Assembly: GCF_900105415.1 (NCBI RefSeq)
Contig: NZ_FNSM01000001.1
Span: forward strand, 6,952,001 to 7,016,000
From: Streptomyces sp. TLI_105
GTDB taxonomy: Bacteria > Actinomycetota > Actinomycetes > Streptomycetales > Streptomycetaceae
Reading direction: 5' to 3'
Length of the DNA: 64,000 nt
Shown: piece by piece, positions 43,052 through 51,121 of the stretch
Numbering within the stretch: the first letter of the stretch is position 1
Layout: every line of letters starts with the position of its first letter
Notes under the pieces: model-generated
Seen by the model: only the letters and a program-made list of their open reading frames with translations
Databases searched by the model: none
What the model was told of the DNA's origin: nothing
Made by a program: the position numbers and the translations under genes

Positions 43052-43052
43052 C

Positions 43053-44765
43053 TCAGAGGCGGGAGATCTCGTCCACCAGGTCGTCCAGACCGAGGGGGCC
43101 CTGCGAGAGGGCCGCCATGTGCCAGGCCTTCGCGTCGAACGCCTCGCCGTGCGCGGCCCGCGCGTTGGCCCGGCCGAGCAGCCAGGCGCGCTCGCCCAGT
43201 TTGTAGCCGATCGCCTGGCCGGGCATCGACAGATAGCGGGTCATCTCGCTCTCCACGAAGGACGGCGGGCGGCTGCTGTGCAGCTGGAAGAACTCCTGGG
43301 CGAGCTCCGGCGTCCACCGCTCGCCCGGGTGGAAGGGCGACTCCGCGGGGATCTCCAGGCCGAGGTGCATGCCGATGTCCACGATCACCCGGCACGCGCG
43401 CATCATCTGGCCGTCGAGGTAGCCGAGGCGCCGCTCCGCGTCGGGCAGGAAGCCCAGTTCGTCCATCAGGCGCTCGGCGTACAGCGCCCAGCCCTCCGAG
43501 TTCGCGCTGACCTTCCCTATGGTCGCCTGGTAGCGGGAGAGCCGGTCGGCGACGTGCGCCCACTGCGCGATCTGCAGGTGGTGGCCGGGGACGCCCTCGT
43601 GGTACCAGGTCGACACCAGGTCGTACACCGGGAAGCGGGTCGTGCCGTCCACGGGCAGCCAGGTGCGGCCCGGGCGCGAGAAGTCCTCGGACGGACCCGT
43701 GTAGTACGGCGCGGCGGCGCCGCCGGGCGGCGCGATCCGGGACTCCACCCGTCGTACCCGCTCCGCGAGTTCGAAGTGGTGGCCGTCGAGCGCCTCGATG
43801 GCCTCGTCCATCAGCTCCTGGAGCCAGACCCGGACCTCCTCCACGCCCTCGATGTGCGTGCCGTGCTCGTCGAGGTGGGCGAGCGCCTCCCAGGGGCCCG
43901 CGCCCGGCAGGATCCGCTCGGCCTCGGTCCGCATCTCGTCGAGGAGCCTGTGGTACTCGCTCCAGCCGTACGCGTACGCCTGGTCGAGGTCCAGATCGGT
44001 GCCGTTGAAGAAACGGGTCCAGCGCTGGTAGCGCTCGCGGCCCACCGTGTTCGGCGCGTCGGCCACGGCCGGCGCGTACACGTCCCGCATCCAGTCCCGC
44101 AGTGCCCCGACGGCGGCGGTGGCGCCCTTCGCGGCCGTCGCGAGCTCGGTCCTCAGGTCCTCGGGGAGCGTGGCGGGGCCGGCGGCGGCGAACTCCTCGA
44201 ACCAGCCCGGCTTCCCGTTCTCCCCGCCCGCCCACTCGGTGAGCTGCTCGACGAACGTGGCGGTGGGGCGCGGCCCGCCGAAGAGCCCCCGCTCCAGGCC
44301 CAGCGCGAGGGAGGCGCGGTAGCCGTCGAGCGCGTCCGGGACCGCGCGCAGCCGGGCGGCGACCGCCTCCCAGTCCTCCTCGGTCTCCGTCGGCATGACG
44401 GTGAAGACGATGCGGACGCTGTGCGCGGGCGAGCGCATGTTGCTGACCGTGCGGAGGTTCTCCTCGGCCTCGTGCATGGCCAGTTCCGCCGTCAGTCGCT
44501 CCCGCAGCAGCCGGGCGCAGCGCCGCTCGGCGTCGCTGTCCGCGCCGGGTGCCCGCTCGGCCTCGTCGAGACGGGCGAGCGTGCGGCGGGCGAGGTCGGC
44601 CACCGCCCGCTGGCCGGCGGGCGAGAAGTCCGGCAGCAGTCCGGCGCTCTCCTTGACTCCCAGGTACGTACCGGTGATCGGGTCGAGGGCGATGAGTGCG
44701 TCGACGTGGTCGTCGGCGACCTGGCGGGGCAGCGCGCTGCTGGAAGTGTCTGGCATGGGGGTCAT
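43053..44765 (-). CDS. DUF885 family protein (predicted zinc carboxypeptidase-like)
   Basis: A 570-residue cytoplasmic protein of the DUF885 family. The near-universal motif WYHEGVPGHHLQIAQW near residues 383-398 provides HExxxxH-type metal ligands, and NSEGWALYAERLMDELGF near 425 supplies the downstream Glu. The C-terminal AIGYKLGERAWLLGRA is also conserved. Relatives are related to M32/M3-like peptidases, though activity is rarely shown. The first ATG (44765) has GGAGG 7 bases upstream; a second ATG at 44756 is less well placed. No signal peptide. Substrate unknown. Confidence 0.85.
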   Translation of the reverse strand: MTPMPDTSSSALPRQVADDHVDALIALDPITGTYLGVKESAGLLPDFSPAGQRAVADLARRTLARLDEAERAPGADSDAERRCARLLRERLTAELAMHEAEENLRTVSNMRSPAHSVRIVFTVMPTETEEDWEAVAARLRAVPDALDGYRASLALGLERGLFGGPRPTATFVEQLTEWAGGENGKPGWFEEFAAAGPATLPEDLRTELATAAKGATAAVGALRDWMRDVYAPAVADAPNTVGRERYQRWTRFFNGTDLDLDQAYAYGWSEYHRLLDEMRTEAERILPGAGPWEALAHLDEHGTHIEGVEEVRVWLQELMDEAIEALDGHHFELAERVRRVESRIAPPGGAAAPYYTGPSEDFSRPGRTWLPVDGTTRFPVYDLVSTWYHEGVPGHHLQIAQWAHVADRLSRYQATIGKVSANSEGWALYAERLMDELGFLPDAERRLGYLDGQMMRACRVIVDIGMHLGLEIPAESPFHPGERWTPELAQEFFQLHSSRPPSFVESEMTRYLSMPGQAIGYKLGERAWLLGRANARAAHGEAFDAKAWHMAALSQGPLGLDDLVDEISRL

Positions 44766-44805
44766 CCTGGCGCCTCCGGAGGGCCTGCGTCACCCTCGTC
44801 AGGCC

Positions 44806-45303
44806 TCAGTCGGCTGACAAGGAGGGGCCGGGGGAGGGCGGTAGCAGGGGGCCGCATTCCCACTGCTGGAAGATCAGTCGGGTCTCGACGCGGGCCACCT
44901 CGCGCCGCGAGGTGAACTCGTCGAGGACGAGACGCTGCAGGTCGGCGGGGTCCGCCACGGCCACGTGGACGAGGTAGTCGTCGGGACCGGTGAGGTGGAA
45001 CAGCGCCCGGGACTCGGGAAGGGCCCGGATCCGGTCGACGAACGGACCGATCAGTTCACGCCGGTGGGGGCGGACCTGGACGAGAAGCAGCGCTTCGAGC
45101 CCGCGCCCGAGTTTGGCCGGATCCAGTCGTAGCTGGTGTCCGAGGATCACCCCGGTGCGGCGCAGCCGTGCCACCCGGTCGAGGCAGGTGGAGGGTGCGA
45201 CGCCGACCTCGGCGGCGAGTTCGCGGTAGGTGCTCCGGGCGTCGTTCTGCAGGAGGCGAAGAATGTGCAGATCGACCGCGTCCAGTACGACAGAATCGGC
45301 CAT
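44806..45303 (-). CDS. Lrp/AsnC regulator divergent from the trans-sulfuration gene
   Basis: A 165-residue Lrp-family regulator. The helix-turn-helix LDAVDLHILRLLQNDARSTYRELAAEVGVAPSTCLDRVARLRRTGVI (key part YRELAAEVGVAPSTCLDRV, about residues 26-44) is followed by the RAM domain with LTGPDDYLVHVAVAD near 102. It is transcribed divergently from a PLP enzyme of methionine/cysteine metabolism with only 59 bases between starts. By analogy with MdeR-MdeA in Pseudomonas, it probably activates that gene in response to an amino acid; this link is inferred from position. Confidence 0.88.
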   Translation of the reverse strand: MADSVVLDAVDLHILRLLQNDARSTYRELAAEVGVAPSTCLDRVARLRRTGVILGHQLRLDPAKLGRGLEALLLVQVRPHRRELIGPFVDRIRALPESRALFHLTGPDDYLVHVAVADPADLQRLVLDEFTSRREVARVETRLIFQQWECGPLLPPSPGPSLSAD

Positions 45304-45362
45304 CTGGCGAACGTAACACGGTGATGTGACGCTACTTCCCGGTATCCGTTCACAGTGCCGCC

Positions 45363-46589
45363 ATGGACGCCATGGATCACGGCCTCTCGGCCATCCCGAG
45401 GGCCCTTGCCACCGAAGCCGTGCACGCCGGCCGCGAAGACCTCGCCGGACTCGGACTGCACGCCCCGCCGATCGACCTGTCCACCACCTATCCCTCGTAC
45501 GACGCCCGGGCCGAGGCCGCCCGGATCGACGAGTTCGCCACCACCGGCGCCCGGCTCGACGGCCCGCCCGTCTACGCCCGGCTCGACAACCCGACCGTCG
45601 CCCGCTTCGAGGAGGCCCTCGCCCGCCTGGAGGGCGCCGAGGCCGCCGTCGCCTTCGCCAGCGGCATGGCCGCCCTCACCGCCGTGCTCCTCGCCCGGGC
45701 GAGCCAAGGGCTGCGGCACGTCGTCGCGGTCCGCCCGCTGTACGGCTGCAGCGACCACCTCCTCGACGCCGGGCTGCTCGGCACCGAGGTGACCTGGACC
45801 GACCCGGCGGGCATCGCCGACGCGATCCGGCCCGACACCGGCCTCGTCATGGTCGAGTCGCCCGCCAACCCGACGCTCGCCGAGGCCGACATCCGGGCCA
45901 TCGCCCACTCCTGCGGCTCCGTCCCGCTGCTCGTCGACAACACCTTCGCCACGCCGGTGCTCCAGCGCCCCGTCGAGCAGGGCGCGCGCATCGTGCTGCA
46001 CAGCGCCACCAAGTACCTGGGCGGTCACGGCGACGTCATGGGCGGAATCGTCGCCTGCGACGAGGAGTTCGCCCGTACCCTCCGTCAGGTCCGGTTCGCC
46101 ACCGGCGGAGTGCTCCACCCCCTCGCCGGATACCTGCTGCTGCGGGGCCTCTCCACCCTCCCGGTACGGGTCAGGGCGGCGTCCTCGACGGCCGCGGAGC
46201 TGGTCCGGCGGCTCGCCGTCGACCCCCGCGTCGCCCGCGTCCACTACCCGCGGATCGGCGGCGCGATGATCGCCTTCGAGGTGTACGGGGAGCCGCACGA
46301 CGTGATCGCCGGCGTACGGCTCATCACCCCGGCGGTCAGTCTCGGCAGCGTCGACACCCTCATCCAGCACCCGGCCTCCATCAGCCACCGCATCGTGGCC
46401 GAGGGAGACCGGCGCTCCGCGGGCGTCAACGACCGGCTGCTGCGGATGTCGGTCGGCCTCGAGGACGTCGAGGACCTGTGGCGCGACCTGACCCAGGCGC
46501 TCAGCGCTCCGCCGGCCGGGTCCCTTCGCGCGGCTGCTCCTGCCGTGCCCGAGCGCCCGGTCGCGGCGTCGAGGACAGCCGGGCGGTGA
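45363..46589 (+). CDS. PLP-dependent trans-sulfuration enzyme (cystathionine/methionine gamma-lyase type)
   Basis: A 408-residue Cys/Met-metabolism PLP enzyme. Motifs are PPVYARLDNPTVARFEEALARLEG near residue 66 (phosphate-contacting Tyr-Arg), FASGMAAL near 98, VDNTFATP near 195 (Asp contacting the pyridine nitrogen) and SATKYLGGHGD near 214 with the Schiff-base Lys near 217. The family removes or replaces gamma-substituents of cystathionine or methionine. Compared with typical members, the segment between VHYPRI and GGAMIAFEV is about 15-20 residues short. The C-terminus carries an extra Ala/Pro-rich tail that overlaps the next gene by 89 bases on the other strand. Confidence 0.85.
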   Translation: MDAMDHGLSAIPRALATEAVHAGREDLAGLGLHAPPIDLSTTYPSYDARAEAARIDEFATTGARLDGPPVYARLDNPTVARFEEALARLEGAEAAVAFASGMAALTAVLLARASQGLRHVVAVRPLYGCSDHLLDAGLLGTEVTWTDPAGIADAIRPDTGLVMVESPANPTLAEADIRAIAHSCGSVPLLVDNTFATPVLQRPVEQGARIVLHSATKYLGGHGDVMGGIVACDEEFARTLRQVRFATGGVLHPLAGYLLLRGLSTLPVRVRAASSTAAELVRRLAVDPRVARVHYPRIGGAMIAFEVYGEPHDVIAGVRLITPAVSLGSVDTLIQHPASISHRIVAEGDRRSAGVNDRLLRMSVGLEDVEDLWRDLTQALSAPPAGSLRAAAPAVPERPVAASRTAGR

Positions 46590-47952
46590 TCACCAGGGTG
46601 CCCTCCTCGATCTGGTAGTCGAGGGGGAGGTTCAGCGCCCGCATCGCGGCCACCATCCCCGTGTTGGAGGACTGCGTCACGGCGTACACGCTGTCGCAGC
46701 CGGTCTCCTCGGCCATCGCCACCAGCCGGCCGAGGAGCTCGGAGCCGATGCCGCGCCGCTGCCAGTCGTCCTCGACGAGGAGGGCGACCTCCGTCTCGTC
46801 GCCGTCCCACAGCAGGTGGCCGAGGGCGACGAGACGGCCGGAGGCCGTCTGTACGGCGAGGGTGCGGCCGAAGCGGGGGCTGAGCAGGTGGTCGAGGTAG
46901 CGGTCGGCGTCGCCGACGGGGCCGTGGTAGCGCAGGCCCAGGGTGCGGGCCGAGCAGCGGTCGTGCATGGCGCGCGCGGCGGGCAGGTCGCGCTGGTCGG
47001 CGCGGCGGACCGTGATCTCGTTGCCCTCCGGCAGGGTCAGCACGTCCTGGCTGCGCGGGACGCGGGGGCCGAGCCGGGCGTCGAGCTCGACGAGGGCGCG
47101 GGCCCGGGCGAACTCGGTCGGGGTGAAGGGCAGATGGGGCCGCTCGACGATGAGGGTGCCGCCGTGCGGGTCGCGCAGCCGCATCACGGTCTCCTCCAGG
47201 ACGCCTTCGACCGGGGCCTGTTCGCCGGTGGGGCGGCCGGTCAGCGAGACCGCCGGCACGGAGTGGAGGGTGCAGCGGCCGAGGAGCTGCCGCAGTGCGA
47301 GCGGCAGTTCGGCCGCGTCGAGCGCGGTACGGGTGGCGAGGCCCAGGACCCGGGTGGGGGTGTCCACCAGGTCGTGGGTGTCGGCCCGCTCGGTCCAGGT
47401 GTCGCGGCCGCCGGCCGCGGCCGTCTCGCGGGCGAGGGCCTGCGCGGAGAGGCCGACGGGGGCGCGCAGCAGGAACTCGTCGACCGTGCCGTCGGCGAGC
47501 GGATGGGTCTGGAGGGTGAGGATGTCCACGCCCAGGCGGGCGAGGACCGTGCACAGCGCGGCGAGGCTGCCCGGCGTGTCCGCGACGGTGGTCCGCATCC
47601 GCCACAGCGTCGTCTCGGCCGGTGCCCCGGACTCCCCCTCCGTCTCCTGCTCGTTCGCCGGGGATCCGCTCGGGGCCGACAGGTCGGTGGTGGGGCGCCC
47701 GCCGGTGTGACCGGCGGGCGGGGCATGGTCGGCATGACTGCGCCTGCGTGCCCACCAGGTGTGGAACGCGGCGGTGGCGACCAGCGTGATCGCGGAGAAG
47801 ACCAGGAGGTAGGGGCCGTCGGGGCCCTTGACGATGGTCTTGGCGATCGTGTCGGCCACCACCACGGCGGTGAACAGGGCGGCGAGCTCGATCAGGTCGT
47901 GCCGCCAGTGGTGCGGACGGCGGGCGCTCTTCGAAGACGTCACATCGGTCAT
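46501..47952 (-). CDS. membrane-anchored ACT-GNAT protein
   Basis: A 483-residue protein with an uncommon order of domains. Two hydrophobic helices at about residues 18-62 (LIELAALFTAVVVADTIAK; YLLVFSAITLVATAAFHTW) anchor it to the membrane. An ACT-like domain follows at about 115-190 (RMRTTVADTPGSLAALCTVLARLGVDILTLQTHP, the classic ACT ligand strand/helix), then a linker, then a C-terminal GNAT acetyltransferase at about 320-465 with VEDDWQRRGIGSELLGRL (acetyl-CoA pyrophosphate loop) near 415. This suggests amino-acid-controlled acetylation of a protein or small molecule. Start ATG 47952, weak ribosome site. Confidence 0.82.
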   Translation of the reverse strand: MTDVTSSKSARRPHHWRHDLIELAALFTAVVVADTIAKTIVKGPDGPYLLVFSAITLVATAAFHTWWARRRSHADHAPPAGHTGGRPTTDLSAPSGSPANEQETEGESGAPAETTLWRMRTTVADTPGSLAALCTVLARLGVDILTLQTHPLADGTVDEFLLRAPVGLSAQALARETAAAGGRDTWTERADTHDLVDTPTRVLGLATRTALDAAELPLALRQLLGRCTLHSVPAVSLTGRPTGEQAPVEGVLEETVMRLRDPHGGTLIVERPHLPFTPTEFARARALVELDARLGPRVPRSQDVLTLPEGNEITVRRADQRDLPAARAMHDRCSARTLGLRYHGPVGDADRYLDHLLSPRFGRTLAVQTASGRLVALGHLLWDGDETEVALLVEDDWQRRGIGSELLGRLVAMAEETGCDSVYAVTQSSNTGMVAAMRALNLPLDYQIEEGTLVITARLSSTPRPGARARQEQPREGTRPAER

Positions 47953-48008
47953 GACTTCACTGTGACCCAGCGGTGTTGCGTGATCGCGAACGCTTTGTGA
48001 CTGACGGG

Positions 48009-48032
48009 TTAAGTGCCGATCTGTTGACTTAA
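48009..48032. repeat. inverted repeat in the ACT-GNAT upstream region
   Basis: TTAAGT (48009-48014) and ACTTAA (48027-48032) frame a 12-base spacer in an unusually AT-rich patch between the DUF6493 stop and the ACT-GNAT promoter region; role unknown. Confidence 0.4.
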
Positions 48033-48040
48033 AGACCAAT

Positions 48041-50890
48041 TCAGGCCGTTTCTGTCGGAGGCTGATCGACCCCCTGACGGAGTGCGCTCAGCAGCCGTCC
48101 GGCCTGCACCACCAGCTGCGAGGAACCCCGCCCCGAGGCGAGCGTTTCGAGCCCGGCGACCTCCCCGCGGGCCCCGCACCGCTCCACGCAGTCGGCGGCC
48201 ACCGCGAGGACCTCGCCGAGCCCCCGTACCGGCTGCGCCGGGGCGAGCACCCCCGGAAGCATCGCCTCGAGCACCGTCCAGACCGTGGGGTGCGCACCCG
48301 TGGCGGCCGCCGTCCGGGCCGCGTCCGCCAGCCGGTTCGGCTTCACCGAGCCCTCCGCCACCAGCCACGCCAGCTCCGTGCCGAGCCGTCGGGCGTTCAG
48401 CTCGCCCCGCGCCGCCAGGACGAGCACGCCGTCCACCGCGCGCAGCCGGTCGTCCGCGTCCACGCAGCCGAGACCGAACGCCAGGGTCAGCAGCACCGCG
48501 CGGCCGACCGGCCCGTCGGCCTCGACCAGTGCGGTCAGCGGTTCGGTCGCGCCCCGCGAGTCTCCCTCGACGCAGTGCGCGAGGGTCGGCAGAAGGCAGG
48601 CCGCGAGCAGTTCACGGTCGGCCGGCAGCACCGGGGCCCCCTGCGCCCGGCCCTCCACCCCGTGAGGGCAGCGGCGGGGGGCCGCCTCCAGAGCGCCACC
48701 GAGCCACTGGAAGGCGGGCGGGAACTCCGCCCGGACCGTCTCGTGCTCGCCGAGATCGACCACGATCCGGTCGCTCAGCCGCCGCCTCGTCGGCGTCCTG
48801 TCCTCGTCCCGGGGGAGGAACCGCACGGTCGCCCCCACGGCCGTCTCCTCGCGCAGCCAGGCGGCGAGCCGCCGGCCGGCCGGGGTGCCGAGCGCCACCG
48901 CCTCCTCGGCCGCCCGGCAGGCCGACGGATCGGCCCGCAGCACCCGCACCAGGGCCTGGGCGAGATCGGCCGGAGCGGGCTCGACGCCGGAGTCCCGGTA
49001 CTCCCGCAGCCGTTCCACCAGGATCCGCGGGTCGATCGCCCCCGTGCTCCAGGTCGGCGTGGCGAGGAGGAACGGCAGCGCGTCCGTGCCCACGAGATCG
49101 GCGGTCTCCCACAGCCGGGCGTCGAGGACCCCCGAAAGGGCCTGGTGGAGACAGGAGTCCGGACCGGGGCCCCGAGTCCGGCGGGACTCGACGAGCGCCG
49201 GATTCAGCAGCCCCAGCAGCCCCGCGAGCACCACATGGACCCCATGGGTCTCCTGCGTGAAGTAGTGGGTCTCCTGCTCCCACGGGCGCCAGGGGAAGGC
49301 CTCCCGCACCGCCTCCGCCACGGCCGCCCGGTCCCGGTGCGCATGCCGCACCAGGCCGTCGAGCGCCCGCTCGAACGCCGCGGGCTCCTCCGAGAGCCGC
49401 TTCACCACCAGCTGTGCCACCAGCTCCTCGACCGTCGTCGCCGGGGGCGTGAGCCGCTGCGCCTCCGGCACCGGCGGCAGGATCTCCTCGTACGGAAGCG
49501 CCGTCCCCTGCCCCAGGTCCGCGCCGAACAGCTCCTCGGCGGCCTGCCGGTGCATCGGGCTCAGCAGCCCGGCGGCCTCCGCGAGTTCGCGCCGCACCCC
49601 GGCGTCCACGGCCTGCAGATGACGGCCGACCAGCTTGAGGGCCCGCTCCTGCACATCGGTGTCCTCGCTCCCGAAGGCCTCCGTCACGGCGGGCAGCAGC
49701 TCCCCGGCCGCGCCCGGCTCCTTGGCCAGCACCTTGCCGACCAACGCCAACTGGGCCCGCACCAGCTTCTTCTCGGTACGGAAGAGGACACCGGCCGTCA
49801 TCTCCGCCAGCGCCCCGACCGGCAGCGTCCCCGCCGAGGCGAGCTCCGTCAGGACGTCCTGCGCGTACCCGGCGACGAGCGAGGGCGCGTCGGACGCGAT
49901 CCCGATCCAGTCCGGGATCCGCTCCCGCAGCTCCTCCGCGTCCGGTTCGAGCAGCCGCACCATCTCCAGCGGGAGGCGCAGGTTCCGGAGGGGACCGCCG
50001 TGCAGCAGCCGGGACACGCACACGTCCAGGACCTGGGCCCGGTCCAGGACCCCTTCCTCGACGAGCGTCCGCAGGGCCGTGGGCCAGTACCTCTGTGCCC
50101 GACGGCCGAGGGTGCGGGCCAGCCGCTCGGGGGGCTCGGCCATCGCGAGGGCGTGGGCCACCAGGACCGGTGTCTGCGGGTCCTCCCGGAGCCGCTCCAC
50201 GAGCCGGTCGTCGGTGATGTGCCGGGTCCAGGCGGTGACGTAGCCGTCGGTGGGCGGAACCGTGTGCCCGGAGCGGGCCATGAGCCCGTGGAGCAGCGTG
50301 TAGCTGTTCTCCGCCACCGCCCGGCGCCCGGCCAGACGCCCCGCCAGGTCCGCCCCCCACTCCGGGTCCCGGTCGCCGAGCGCCTCGAGAGCGAGTGCGC
50401 CGTCCTCCTCCCGGATCAGCAGGTCGCGCGCGCCGAGCCAGCTCGCGGCCGCCGCGGCCGTCGGGAGACAGCCGGCGCCCGCCACGTACAGCGCGCTGCG
50501 GATGAGGTCCGGCAGGTGCGGGGGCGTCGCCCACTTTCCGGCGCGCACCTCCGCGCGCAGCGCCGTGAGCCGGGTGAGCGCGACCTTGCGCGCGGCGGCG
50601 TCCAGCGGTTCCAGGAGCCCCGGCACCGCGGCGGCCCGCCCCTCGCGCACGGCGACGAGCAACTCCTCGACCCCGCCCTCGCCCTGCACGCCGGTGCTGC
50701 CGCCGCCACCGACGCCCACGCCACCTGTACCACCACCCGCACCGGCCGCGTCGTCGTCAGCCGTGGGGCCCCCTGCGTCGACGGTCTCGCCGGTCGCCAC
50801 TTCGTCAGCCATCCCGGTCGCCATGCTCGTCCCCGTCCCGTTCCCCATGGTGCTCCCCCTGCCCCGCGGCTCGCCCCGCGTCCCCGTCAT
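48041..50890 (-). CDS. DUF6493-like helical-repeat protein
   Basis: A 949-residue, mostly alpha-helical cytoplasmic protein with HEAT-like repeat character. After a Gly/Thr-rich, low-complexity N-terminus (about 1-75), it reads EELLVAVREGRAAAVPGLLEPLD near 76 and alternating Leu/Ala-rich helices to the end; the last part includes RGSSQLVVQAGRLLSALRQG. I recognise it as the DUF6493 family, which in Streptomyces is encoded directly after a SWIM zinc-finger gene. Here its ATG overlaps the last base of that gene's stop codon (TGATG), so it was translationally coupled. The partner is now a remnant, so expression may be weakened. Function unknown. Confidence 0.75.
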   Translation of the reverse strand: MTGTRGEPRGRGSTMGNGTGTSMATGMADEVATGETVDAGGPTADDDAAGAGGGTGGVGVGGGGSTGVQGEGGVEELLVAVREGRAAAVPGLLEPLDAAARKVALTRLTALRAEVRAGKWATPPHLPDLIRSALYVAGAGCLPTAAAAASWLGARDLLIREEDGALALEALGDRDPEWGADLAGRLAGRRAVAENSYTLLHGLMARSGHTVPPTDGYVTAWTRHITDDRLVERLREDPQTPVLVAHALAMAEPPERLARTLGRRAQRYWPTALRTLVEEGVLDRAQVLDVCVSRLLHGGPLRNLRLPLEMVRLLEPDAEELRERIPDWIGIASDAPSLVAGYAQDVLTELASAGTLPVGALAEMTAGVLFRTEKKLVRAQLALVGKVLAKEPGAAGELLPAVTEAFGSEDTDVQERALKLVGRHLQAVDAGVRRELAEAAGLLSPMHRQAAEELFGADLGQGTALPYEEILPPVPEAQRLTPPATTVEELVAQLVVKRLSEEPAAFERALDGLVRHAHRDRAAVAEAVREAFPWRPWEQETHYFTQETHGVHVVLAGLLGLLNPALVESRRTRGPGPDSCLHQALSGVLDARLWETADLVGTDALPFLLATPTWSTGAIDPRILVERLREYRDSGVEPAPADLAQALVRVLRADPSACRAAEEAVALGTPAGRRLAAWLREETAVGATVRFLPRDEDRTPTRRRLSDRIVVDLGEHETVRAEFPPAFQWLGGALEAAPRRCPHGVEGRAQGAPVLPADRELLAACLLPTLAHCVEGDSRGATEPLTALVEADGPVGRAVLLTLAFGLGCVDADDRLRAVDGVLVLAARGELNARRLGTELAWLVAEGSVKPNRLADAARTAAATGAHPTVWTVLEAMLPGVLAPAQPVRGLGEVLAVAADCVERCGARGEVAGLETLASGRGSSQLVVQAGRLLSALRQGVDQPPTETA

Positions 50891-51053
50891 CACGCCGCCC
50901 CGCCGACGGCCGTGGCCGTCCGCCGCGCCATCCGGACCGCAAGCACGTGCTTGCACGGCCCCCCGCCGTCTCCAGGCCGAGCAGCCGGCCGGAGCCCGTG
51001 GGCTCCGGCGCGGACGGGCGGAGGCGGGCGAGCGCCTGTACGGATCGCGTCAT
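50890..51053 (-). pseudogene. SWIM zinc-finger gene with large internal deletion
   Basis: The first about 32 codons (MTRSVQALARLRPSAPEPTG, then SGRLLGLETAGG) match the start of Streptomyces SWIM zinc-finger proteins. They are then joined, in a different frame, to that family's C-terminus: GPCKHVLAVRMARRTATAVGG and stop. PCKH is the second half of the CxCx(n)CxH SWIM motif. The whole middle, roughly 400 residues by my recollection of the family, is missing, and the junction lies in a G-run (GCGGGGGGCC). The original stop still overlaps the DUF6493 ATG, so the operon structure survived the deletion. Confidence 0.72.
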
Positions 51054-51121
51054 GGGTACGACGGTAGGACGCCGCACTGACAATCACCCGGGACGGACCT
51101 CCGCACGCCCCTGACCTGGGG

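Noticed and set aside
42883..43052. An N-terminally extended Lrp protein with VSDIP repeats
   Set aside because: The frame is open but has no start codon with a ribosome site in this stretch, and Lrp proteins begin near the chosen ATG.
48290..51067. A 925-codon plus-strand frame opposite DUF6493
   Set aside because: Composition is a mirror of the real gene (Arg/Pro/Gly/His-rich) without family motifs or a ribosome site.
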